Assembly: GCA_965119745.1 (NCBI GenBank)
Contig: OZ221973.1
Location: forward strand, 2,790,001-2,854,000
DNA: 64,000 bases
From: CAJFUR01 sp904420575
Lineage (GTDB): Bacteria > Actinomycetota > Coriobacteriia > Coriobacteriales > Eggerthellaceae
Direction of reading: 5' to 3'
Below, one piece after another: positions 35,713 through 43,379 of this stretch. Every line of letters starts with the position of its first letter. The first letter of the stretch is position 1. Below the pieces are notes generated by a model. The model was not told the origin of the DNA, made no database searches, and saw nothing but the letters and a program-made list of their open reading frames with translations. The position numbers were made by a program, and so were the translations under genes.

Positions 35713-36090
35713 ATGATGAGACCAAACCTGGGAACCTGGTTTTTGAAAGCACGCGTCGTCGTCGGACGCCCGGCCGGGCGTCCGAACGCCTCGCCCTTCG
35801 ACCCGCGCACGATCGCCCGGGCCGTCGGCGCTGCGTACCAGGCGCTCGAGGCCACCATGGCCGCACACGACGTCAACAGCGCGCATCTCGCCGCCTGCAG
35901 CCTCGAGGACGCCTCCGCACGCTTCGCCTTCGACGACATGAGGCGCGCGAGCACCTGCCTGCGCGAGGCGCTCGACGAGGGCGACATGGCGGCAGCACTG
36001 GTGTTCATGCCGCCTCTGCGCGAAGCCATCACCAGCCTGGCCGCCACGCTCCTGCGCTTGGAGCGCGAAGGGCAAAAAGAGCGAGCCTAG
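35713..36090 (+). CDS. Degenerate HPt-like paralogue lacking the histidine
   Basis: 125 residues. Its second half aligns with the preceding HPt protein: CSLEDASARFAFDDMRRAS against HSLKGVAGNLSFADLYQAA, then LREALDEGDMAAALVFMPPLREAI against LSDVLHDGDLAAARTAFPSVREAH. The phosphorylated His is Cys and the following Lys is Glu, so it cannot accept phosphate. It may bind partners competitively, or be decaying; it is still an open frame with a ribosome site (AAAGGGAT). Confidence 0.7.
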   Translation: MMRPNLGTWFLKARVVVGRPAGRPNASPFDPRTIARAVGAAYQALEATMAAHDVNSAHLAACSLEDASARFAFDDMRRASTCLREALDEGDMAAALVFMPPLREAITSLAATLLRLEREGQKERA

Positions 36091-36201
36091 CCTGCCCGAA
36101 CAGCCCCTCCCCGCCTGCAGGCCTTCGCGGGCGAAGCGACCGACTCAGAAAGCCCAAGCGTCCCTCCCCGCAAGAAGGCAACGGAGTCGGCGCCAAAGAC
36201 G

Positions 36202-37041
36202 TCACTTCGCCTTCCAGTATGCCACGGACCGGTGGCACCGCCGGTCCTCTTCCGGCGGAAGCTGGCGATAGTCGCCGTACAGCTTTTTCAGAACCTGGTC
36301 CCACTCCACAGGAACCGGCAGGTCCAGATGCTCGAAGGGCAGGTAGGCCTTCTCCTCGAACCAAGCGCTCTCGAACAGGGAAACCGATTCCTCGACGCAA
36401 GCCACGAAACGCGTCTCGCCGAACCCGAACCGCACCGTGTCGAGGTCGTCGCAGACGTCGGACACGAACGTCTCGTATCCCCGCAGCGTCGCATAGGGCT
36501 TGAGCACCACCTTGCCAACCGTCACCAGCGGGTTCTTCGCACGCACCAGCCGGCCTTTCGAAAGCCCCAAAAGCACGAAGTCCTTGCGCCAGCGCTTGCA
36601 CATCCGCCCGCGGGCGGCTTCGTCGTCGGAAGCGGGGACCAACGGAAAGATGTCCAGACAGACCCCCTCATCGACGTAGGACAGATCGAAGTCCTCGAAC
36701 AGGATGGTGCGGGAGTCGCACAGCTTGGCGAAGGGACGCGCATAGCCACGGTCGATCTCGAACGCGTTCAAGTAGGCATCCCTTATCGCTGTTGGATTCT
36801 GCCGAAGCAGCTCGACAAGGCGCAGATAGTCATGCTGCGGCATGGCGATGTCAATGTCGTCGTCCCAGGGAATGAAACCCTTATGTCGCACCGCGCCCAG
36901 AAGCGTGCCCCAGAAAAGCCAGTAGGTAAGGCCGTTCTCCCGTGCAAACGCGTCGAACTTCTCGAGAAGCCCCAGATCTATCTCGCACCGCTCGTCCTTG
37001 GTGATGAGCGGCTTGCCCTCGTAGTCTGCTTTCGCCTGCAT
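36202..37041 (-). CDS. LicD-family phosphotransferase
   Basis: 279-residue protein of the LicD family, which moves phosphocholine or similar groups onto cell-surface glycans. The nucleotidyltransferase motif is complete: YWLFWGTLLGAVRHKGFIPWDDDIDIAM, followed by GVCLDIFPLVP. ATG at 37041 is preferred; a TTG reading at 37107 would overlap the upstream remnant. The C-terminal QLPPEEDRRCHRS...W is typical. Neighbouring acyltransferase genes are broken, so LicD may be the only working member of an old surface-decoration cluster. Confidence 0.85.
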   Translation of the reverse strand: MQAKADYEGKPLITKDERCEIDLGLLEKFDAFARENGLTYWLFWGTLLGAVRHKGFIPWDDDIDIAMPQHDYLRLVELLRQNPTAIRDAYLNAFEIDRGYARPFAKLCDSRTILFEDFDLSYVDEGVCLDIFPLVPASDDEAARGRMCKRWRKDFVLLGLSKGRLVRAKNPLVTVGKVVLKPYATLRGYETFVSDVCDDLDTVRFGFGETRFVACVEESVSLFESAWFEEKAYLPFEHLDLPVPVEWDQVLKKLYGDYRQLPPEEDRRCHRSVAYWKAK

Positions 37042-37099
37042 ATCCGATATCCTCGTATCCGGCCGGGGTTCGCCCAGCCTCCCTATGCCCAGTCGGGAC

Positions 37100-37544
37100 T
37101 CACCCAACGTTCATCTGTCCATCATACATGACAATCACCACGTCGGGCTGGTACTCTTCGATATAGTCCGTCAAACTGTCGTTGTAGCGGCCTTCCTGCG
37201 GGTCGAGATAGCGCGTCTCCGCAAAGAAGAGGCTTAGGTACTGGGCGGCGGGGCGGCCGTACGAATGGCTGACGAAAAGCGCTTTCAGATCGTTAGGCGC
37301 CCGATGGTTCACGATCACGCTCTCAACGTACGAGCCATGCAAGAAGGCATTGTACTTGTTGTTGTAAGAGGGGTTTTCCAACAGGTCTTCGCTGATGAAT
37401 GCCTCCTCGAACGTGCCTTCGTACGTAGCATCCAGCTTGCCGCCAATGAAATGGGACAAGGAAAGGTCCGTCGGGAATCGAGGGGCCAGATAGGAGAAGT
37501 CGTCTCTTCCTGCATACGAACCCCTGCACCTTGGTAAGCTTCAT
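37100..37544 (-). pseudogene. DHHW/AlgX-like acetylation protein, remnant
   Basis: A start with a good ribosome site (AGGAGGATC before ATG 37544, MKLTKVQGFVCRKR) reads only a few codons sensibly. Beyond about 37515 the recognisable protein continues in another frame: DDFSYLAPRFPTDLSLSHFIGG..., ending in FVSHSYGRPAAQYLSLFF and PDVVIVMYDGQMNVG, the C-terminus of DHHW/AlgX-like proteins. Those are near 400 residues; about 250 are missing, so an internal deletion joined the ends out of frame. It follows the MBOAT gene by 7 nt, the normal pair for O-acetylating a glycan. Confidence 0.65.
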
Positions 37545-37551
37545 GATCCTC

Positions 37552-38959
37552 CTAGAAGTTGAAATAGAGGAAAGGATTGTAGAATCCTTTCACGATGTAC
37601 GAAACGCTCACGAAGAAAAGAAGGAACAGGCCGGCCAGGGCAACCCACGTAAATATCTGGTTTCCGGAGAAGCGGGACAGCAGCTTACGAGACACGGGCA
37701 TGCACAGCACGACGGCCACAACGAGGGGCACGATGTTCTCTTGGAGCAAGACCAGCGTCGCTCCATCCATGAGCACCCCCCTAAGCCGAACAGCCCCGCA
37801 TAATAGGCCAAGGCTTGCGACATGCCGTCGGCCCGAAAAACCACCCATCCCATCATGACGAAGAACATGGTGTACGCATGGCCGAAGACACGTGACCGCG
37901 CAAGGGAGCCGCCGAACCCCCTCCACACCTTTTCGACGGCTATCAGGACGAAATACAGCAACCCCCAGGCGAAAAACGTCCAGTTCGCCCCATGCCAGAT
38001 TCCGGTCAGCGACCACACGACAAGCAGGTTGAACACCAGACGGCGCCTGGTAGCCACTCGGCTCCCGCCCAAAGGAAAATACACGTAGTCCCGAAACCAC
38101 GTCCCCAGCGAGATGTGCCACCGGCGCCAGAATTCGGATATGGATTTCGAGACATAGGGATAATTGAAGTTCTCGGGGAATTCGAACCCGAACATCCTCC
38201 CCAAGCCAATGGGCATGTCCGAGTAGCCCGAGAAATCGTAGTAAATCTGCAGGGTGTACGCGACGAGACCGAGCCAGAGAAGCATCGCCGATGCGTCTCC
38301 CACACTCTCAAACGCCCTATCGGCAATGAGACCGCAGGTATTGGCGAGAAGCACCTTCTTGCCAAGCCCAACGACGAAGCGTTGTATGCCCGAAGAAAAC
38401 TTCCGCCAGCTCTCTTTCCGGTTTTCGATCTGGTCGGCAAAGGTGGTGTAGCGCACAATGGGCCCCGGCAACAAGCTGCGGGAAAAAGGAGATGTAGAAG
38501 GCGACGTTCAAAACGCTTCGTTGGACCGGTTCGCCACGATAGACATCGATGACGTACGACATAGCCTGGAAAGTGAAGAACGAAATCCCTATGGGCAGCG
38601 GAATGAAGGGGACGTCGAAGCCGACCCCCCCCCACTCTATCGATGACCCCCAGAACGAACGTCAGATACTTGGCCACGAAAAGAATCAGGACGTTTGCCG
38701 TCACCGCCACGGCCAAGAGCGCTTTCGCACGAGCAGACCGCGATTCGGCTCTGGATACGCCGAGAGCCACAAACCAGTTGACCAAGATGGAAAGAATCAT
38801 CACGAAGACGAAGCGAGGCTAGCCCCACGCATAGAAGAACAGGCTCGTCACGAGCAGAAACACGTTCTGCGCACGCCGGCGTTTCCGGAACGCCACATAG
38901 TAGCCGGCCACCACGAGCGGCAGGAAGGCGAACAGGAATATGAGGCTCGAGAAAAGCAT
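37552..38959 (-). pseudogene. MBOAT O-acyltransferase (AlgI/DltB-like), multiply disrupted
   Basis: Membrane-bound O-acyltransferase. Pieces in order: MLFSSLIFLFAFLPLVV...SLFFYAWG, then a stop TAG (38821-38819) where family members have Glu; PRFVFVMILSILVNWFVAL...VIDRVG; frameshift at a run of nine G (38625-38633); IGISFFTFQAMSYVIDVY...FFPQLVAG; frameshift in a GGGG near 38462; PIVRYTTFADQI...LTGIWHGANWTFFAWG with the catalytic His; frameshift at six G near 37785; then the C-terminus ending LYFNF. One nonsense and three frameshifts make it a pseudogene unless the assembly is wrong. Confidence 0.8.
38625..38633 (-). repeat. Run of nine G (coding strand) in the MBOAT gene
   Basis: Nine C on the plus strand. 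Eight would keep the MBOAT frame here; nine puts it out by one. Confidence 0.8.
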
Positions 38960-39138
38960 GCATGCGACCTTTCGGCAAGCGTCGAGTCGGCATCGCCAAA
39001 GCGCCCCGCCCCGTCCGGCGGCAGCACGAGAAGCCACCGGACAAAACAGCCACGCCGGACGGTTTCGAAAACGTATGATACCAAAACAAGGATAGCGGAG
39101 AACCCTTTCAAGCCCATTGCTCCGATTTCTCGGGCGGA

Positions 39139-39252
39139 CTAGATGCTGTGCGCCAATAGGTTGTTTACGCCGACGATGCGCGACATGGGCGGCAGGCCCC
39201 CGCAGGCGCTGTGCGGGCGCTCCCAATCATAGCGGTCGACGAAAGCGGGCAG
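39139..39252 (-). mobile_element. IS481-type transposase, C-terminal remnant
   Basis: Translation on the minus strand gives LPAFVDRYDWERPHSACGG-LPPMSRIVGVNNLLAHSI then stop: the RPHSALGG/NNLL end of IS481-family transposases. Only about 37 codons remain; there is no catalytic core. It overlaps the end of the HNH gene in another frame, marking an old insertion scar. Confidence 0.6.
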
Positions 39253-39499
39253 GGCGGCAGCCCTTGCGCTGGTTGCAGATGCGGTGCGACGCGGCGACGC
39301 TCCCGTAGTCGTACGGGTCGCCGCCTCTCGCTATCGGCACCACGTGATCCAGCTCGAAGCTCCAAGGGTCGCCGGGCGGCAGGCCGTAGTCGATGGGCTG
39401 GCCGCACAGGTGGCACGGCCTTCCCTCCGCCTTCAGCCTCGCCCGCAGCTTCCGCCTGGCGTAGCCGTTGCTGTTCCATATGTCACGCTTCTTGCCCAT
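39227..39499 (-). CDS. HNH endonuclease, C-terminus altered by transposase remnant
   Basis: 90 residues with the zinc cysteines CHLCGQPI, the HNH core ELDHVVPIARGGDP and NASH-like VAASHRICNQRKG. After RKG the frame runs through the IS481 remnant (CRPARFRRPL), so the natural end is probably lost. Such small HNH proteins are common next to phage terminases; no phage genes are here. May be intact enough to fold. Confidence 0.7.
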   Translation of the reverse strand: MGKKRDIWNSNGYARRKLRARLKAEGRPCHLCGQPIDYGLPPGDPWSFELDHVVPIARGGDPYDYGSVAASHRICNQRKGCRPARFRRPL

Positions 39500-39572
39500 A
39501 CCCCGCATGGTCGCATGGGCATGAGAAAGGCCGCCCGCAGGGTGGCCTCGGTGGCCCGCCATGCCGCTCCCG

Positions 39573-39854
39573 CTATATCAGCGCCGCGACCTCCGGCATG
39601 GAGGAGGCGTCGAACGTCTTGATCCGGTAGGTCGCCTCCAAGTTGAGCCAGAAGTCCGGCGTGGTTCCGAGCGCACGGGAGAGCAGCCACGCCATCTCGA
39701 CGGATATGGCGCGATGCCCGTTGACGATGGCGGACACCGCCGATTCGGGCTTGCCTATAGCCTTGGCGAGCCGATACTGGCTGATGCCGAGCGGCACCAG
39801 GAACTCCTCCTTCAGGATTTCGCCCGGAGCGGAGATGTAATCAGTGGTAATCAC
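39573..39854 (-). CDS. higA: HigA-type antitoxin (XRE family)
   Basis: 93 residues: PGEILKEEFLVPLGISQYRLAKAIGKPESAVSAIVNGHRAISVEMAWLLSRALGTTPDFWLNLEATY is textbook HigA, with the HTH in the first half. It follows and overlaps the toxin gene by 14 nt. Neutralises HigB and represses the operon, presumably at 40130-40152. Confidence 0.93.
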   Translation of the reverse strand: MITTDYISAPGEILKEEFLVPLGISQYRLAKAIGKPESAVSAIVNGHRAISVEMAWLLSRALGTTPDFWLNLEATYRIKTFDASSMPEVAALI

Positions 39855-40119
39855 AGAACTCGACCTCCAATGCCTCGTTCCCCGACCAGGTGAAGCACAA
39901 GCGCCATTGCTGGTTCACCCGGATGCTGTACTGCCCTGCGCGGTGGCCGGAGAGCTTTTCGAGGCGGTTGCTCGGCGGTATGCGCAAGTCCGCCAAATCC
40001 CTTGCGGCCTCCAACATCTGGAGCTTTCTGAAGAGCGCCTTGCGGCAGGTCGGCGGCACCCGTCTCGGAAGCGACGCGCCCTCCCAGAACGCCTCGATGT
40101 CCTTGTCCTTGAACCTCAT
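39841..40119 (-). CDS. higB: HigB-type toxin (ribosome-dependent mRNA interferase)
   Basis: 92 residues: RFKDKDIEAFWEGA at the start, RKLQMLEAARDLADLRIPPSNRLEKLSGHRAGQYSIRVNQQWRLCF with the conserved basic RNase surface and VEFCDYH at the end. Ribosome site GGAGG before ATG 40119. Sits in a decayed island, where such modules often persist. Confidence 0.93.
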   Translation of the reverse strand: MRFKDKDIEAFWEGASLPRRVPPTCRKALFRKLQMLEAARDLADLRIPPSNRLEKLSGHRAGQYSIRVNQQWRLCFTWSGNEALEVEFCDYH

Positions 40120-40129
40120 CCAGCCTCCA

Positions 40130-40152
40130 ATACTTCCGCGTGACGTAAGTAT
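40130..40152. promoter_or_regulatory. higBA operator
   Basis: Perfect inverted repeat ATACTT-N11-AAGTAT (40130-40135 and 40147-40152), 10 nt upstream of the higB start, the usual place for HigA binding. Confidence 0.6.
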
Positions 40153-40275
40153 ACCCAAAGGCGGCGCAAAAGAAAAGCCCCTCGGAATGAACTAGACCCC
40201 AAAAGCGGGGCGATTAAATAAAGTTCTCAAGCGACTCTTATCGGATGGCCCCGGTACATCACCCCTTAAAGCAAA

Positions 40276-40308
40276 GTGGGGCTGGAAGCTTTTTGTTTCC
40301 AGCCCCAC
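40276..40308. other. 12-bp hairpin with T-rich loop
   Basis: GTGGGGCTGGAA (40276-40287) and TTCCAGCCCCAC (40297-40308) pair perfectly around GCTTTTTGT. Not followed by a T-run on either strand. It lies in an AT-richer non-coding stretch (40153-40625) with GACCCC/GGGGC words near 40190 that might be insertion-sequence end debris. Confidence 0.5.
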
Positions 40309-40329
40309 TATCGGGGTTCAGTTCGGACT

Positions 40330-40500
40330 TCAAGGCCCTTTTATCGCATCGTCAACGCCTAACTCATCGAATGCAGGGTGCAATAAGCCAACCGGAACCA
40401 GGAACTCGGCGGCAAGGGCATTGCAGCGATCTCCTTTTCCACGTTCGCCCCTTTGCAAAAAGGCGTCGTCAACGCCGCTTTCATTGAACAGGTTGATTAG
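40330..40500 (-). pseudogene. ImmA/IrrE-like metallopeptidase remnant
   Basis: Minus-strand translation gives NLFNESGVDDAFLQRGERG, then KGDRCNALAAEFLVPVGLL and a stop at 40332-40330. The CNALAAEFLVP motif and the ESGV spacing fit the C-terminal half of ImmA/IrrE peptidases. No HExxH or start is visible upstream, so it is a fragment. Confidence 0.45.
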
Positions 40501-40551
40501 CAAGCCCATCCACGTTCTGCATTGGATTTGGCAATCAATCTGGTTGCAGCG

Positions 40552-40611
40552 TCCTCGAAAATAGAATATGTTTTTGATAATAAAATGATCGTTAAAAATC
40601 CTCGAAAATAG
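40552..40611. repeat. Direct repeat of 13 bp before the ATPase gene
   Basis: TCCTCGAAAATAG occurs at 40552-40564 and 40599-40611, flanking a 34-bp AT-rich segment with TTGATA and TAAAAT-like boxes. Could be regulator sites or a small duplication. Confidence 0.5.
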
Positions 40612-40625
40612 GAAAGGTGCTGTGC

Positions 40626-41927
40626 ATGAGCCTTGTTCCGGCAGGTTACAAACCGAGGATCCTCGACGAACTCATAGCCCGCCGCCTTGCGGAATTCGGA
40701 GCCGTGAAGGTGACGGGGGCGAAATATTGCGGAAAGACATGGTCGAGTCTCGCGCAGGGGAAAGCATCGTCCACATAGACAACGACGCCGTGCGCCGAGC
40801 GGTGGAGATAGATGCAGGCTTGGCGCTCACGGGAGCACGGCCCCATGTCATCGACGAGTGGCAGAACGTCCCGAAGATATGGGACGCCGTGCGCCGCGCC
40901 GTCGACGAAAGCGGCAACAGGCGAGGGCAGTACATCCTTACCGGATCCTCGTCGGCCGACAAGGCCAAAGTGTCCCATAGCGGCGCCGGACGCATCGCCA
41001 AAATCCACATGCGACCCCTGAGCCTGTTCGAAAGCGGCATGTCCGACGGAACGGTGTCGCTTGCAGGACTGTTCGACAGGGAATGCCCGACTGCCCCATC
41101 CTCCACGAGCGCGCTTGATCTCGCCCGCGCCATATGCCTCGGAGGCTGGCCCGCATCCCTCGGCGCACACGCGGGCGCTGCTCCGGCCCTTCCAGGACAG
41201 TACATGGAAGCGCTTTTCGAGGCGAGCGCCCACAGAGCAGGGCTCGATCCCACGCTCGCGGAGCGCGTCGACGTCTCCCTCGAGCGCAACCCGGGCAGAA
41301 CGCTCACCTACAAAGCCATCCACGCCGACGTCTTCCAGGAAGAACCGGGGGGGGGGGGACCATGCAGACCCAACCGCCTTCCGCAAGGCCCTCGAACCGT
41401 ACCTGTCCTTCTTCAGGGACCAGTACTTCATGGAGGAACGGCATGGCTGGGACGCCCCGGTGAAGTCCCGCTCGCGGGTTCGTCCCAAACCCAAGAGGGG
41501 CTTCGCGGACCCTTCCCTCGGGGCGGCGCTGCTGTCCATGACGCCCAAGCGGCTCGTTATGGAATCGCAGACGTTCGGAACGCTTTTCGAGGAGATGTGC
41601 CTGCGGGACGTGCGGGTCTATGCGTCCGTCCTCGACTCGGGAAGAAAACCGAAGGTATGTTATTGCGGTGATGCCGATGGCCTGGAAGTGGACATCGTGG
41701 TCGAGCTGCCGAACGGCAAATGGGGCGCTTTCGAGGCGAAGCTCGGGGACGCGAAAATCCCGCAGGCCGAAAAAAGCCTGCTGCGCCTAAGGGAGAAGGT
41801 ACGCGCCAACCCTGCGGCAAGAAACCCCGACCCGTTGTTTCTTGCCGTGCTGGCGGGCGTCACGCCGGCCGCCAGAAAGCTGCCGAGCGGCGTGTGCGTG
41901 GTGCCCCTCACGTCGCTCGGCGCATAA
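40626..41927 (+). pseudogene. AAA ATPase (DUF4143-type), frameshifted twice
   Basis: Begins MSLVPAGYKPRILDELIARR after AGGAAAGG and has the P-loop VTGAKYCGKTW. At about 40755 (a GGGG) the frame slips; the protein continues ESIVHIDNDAV...HVIDEWQNVPKIWDAVR and GQYILTGSSS. At twelve G (41347-41358) it slips again to DHADPTAFRKALEPYLSFF...DPSLGAALLSMTP...FEEMCLRDVRVYA, the DUF4143 and nuclease-like end. Eleven G would join the last two pieces. Such ATPases are often solitary accessory genes of unknown role. Confidence 0.8.
41347..41358 (+). repeat. Run of twelve G in the ATPase gene
   Basis: Longest homopolymer in the window; one base too many for the ATPase frame. Confidence 0.85.
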
Positions 41928-42085
41928 GGCCCAGGCGCCGCCGCGCTCGCCTGCACGTCGTTCGGTCCGTCCAGCCCACCCGGGGCGGTCGGCGCATATG
42001 GCGCGCCGCCGCCACAGAACGCCGGACGTCAAGGCTTGGCCGGCCTCGCGCCCCTTAAGATAGCGCCGGGCCCGCCGCCTGCCCT

Positions 42086-43351
42086 TCACGACGGCAGCAT
42101 GCCCACTTCGAACCGAACGGGTGCGGAAGCGCCGTTGAAGACCGGGAGCATGACGGCGTTGCTGCCCTGCGCGATGGCCGGGCGGGAATAGCCCGGCGTA
42201 GCGCCGAGGAGCGCAAGACGGCCCCCGTCGAGATCGAAGGCGTACATCTCGGCATGCTCCGACTGCGACCCCGAACCCCACACGAGCCAGTCCTCGTTCA
42301 TCGAGGCGACCACCGTCGGAGCCTGCACGTGCAGCCACGCAAGAGGCGTGGCAAAGGCGTCGTCCCATACGCCGATGTACGATCCGGCGGCGGCGTCGTC
42401 GGACGAAAAGGCAACGGCGCGCCCGTCCCCACACGCCCACACGCCCGACACCCGCCATGAGGAATCCTCCGAAGAGACGGAAAGCAGCGTCGTCTCCCCT
42501 GCCTCGCCGAGAAGGGCCACCTCGGAAAAGCCCACCGGATCGCCGCCGGCGGCCAGGCCGGTGGCGAACAAGGCGCCTCCGTCCACTGCAGCCGGATAGC
42601 CGCCTTCGGCGACGACGCCGATCCCCGACCCGGACAGCCCGCACGAGAGCACGACCGCCTTCCAGACGTCGCCGTCCTGCATCGCGGTCGAGAAGTACAC
42701 GTCTTCGCCGTTCGTCGTGGGCACGACGTCGCCGTACGCCTGGAACGTGGCGTGGGCGTCCACGTCCCGCGCCGCACCCAGCGTGCGCACCTCGCCCGTT
42801 TCGGCGTCCCACGCCTGAAGACGCCAATCGTCGGCGAACGCCTGGGCGGTGTCGCCCACCAAAGACGAGCGCCACACCGCCAGTTCCGCGTCGCCCGAAC
42901 CGTCCTGCGGCTCGTAGTACCGAAGGGGGTCGTCGGAGGGCTGCTCCAGCATCTCGGCGCCGTCCTTGCCCACGAGGGCGGCGCCGTAGGAGGCCACGTC
43001 GTCCGCGTCGTCCGAATGCGAGCCGAACACGGTGTCCCCGTCAAGGGGGAACGAGCCTATGTCGGCGTAGTCTCCCCCGAACGACCAGACGCCCTCGAGA
43101 GAGGCCTCTTTGGCGGCATCGGCGACCTCGACGACGGGAGCATCGGAAGCCACTCCCTCGATGGCGAAGGGAAGCCGCGCGGCACCTTCGCGCAAGGCCG
43201 CGCCATCGGACGTGGCCCCCGGGCCCTCGCCGAGGCCCGACGTTTCGCCAGCCGCGCAGCCCGCCAGCGCGACGAACGCGCAGCATGCAACAAGAGCCAG
43301 CGCGGCGCGGCCCGCAAGACGCCCCTTCACGACACGAACCCGCCCATCCAT
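42086..43351 (-). CDS. Lipoprotein of unknown function
   Basis: 421 residues. Signal peptide with hydrophobic core ALALVACCAFVALAGC, so Cys is lipidated. The mature part is acidic and shows repeating strands of the kind VWSFGGDYADIG..., VYFSTAMQDGDVWKAV, GGRLALLGATPGYSRPAIAQ that suggest a beta-propeller, but I recognise no family. No catalytic motif. Start at 43351 (MDGRVRV). It lies 28 nt after the C39-type peptidase and is probably last in that transcript. Confidence 0.7.
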   Translation of the reverse strand: MDGRVRVVKGRLAGRAALALVACCAFVALAGCAAGETSGLGEGPGATSDGAALREGAARLPFAIEGVASDAPVVEVADAAKEASLEGVWSFGGDYADIGSFPLDGDTVFGSHSDDADDVASYGAALVGKDGAEMLEQPSDDPLRYYEPQDGSGDAELAVWRSSLVGDTAQAFADDWRLQAWDAETGEVRTLGAARDVDAHATFQAYGDVVPTTNGEDVYFSTAMQDGDVWKAVVLSCGLSGSGIGVVAEGGYPAAVDGGALFATGLAAGGDPVGFSEVALLGEAGETTLLSVSSEDSSWRVSGVWACGDGRAVAFSSDDAAAGSYIGVWDDAFATPLAWLHVQAPTVVASMNEDWLVWGSGSQSEHAEMYAFDLDGGRLALLGATPGYSRPAIAQGSNAVMLPVFNGASAPVRFEVGMLPS

Positions 43352-43379
43352 GGCACACACCCGCCTTTCCGTCTCCGAA

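Noticed and set aside
38848..39117. Minus-strand frame starting MGLKGFSAILVLVSYVFE
   Set aside because: Starts like a membrane protein but overlaps the MBOAT start and soon turns to nonsense; at most a small remnant.
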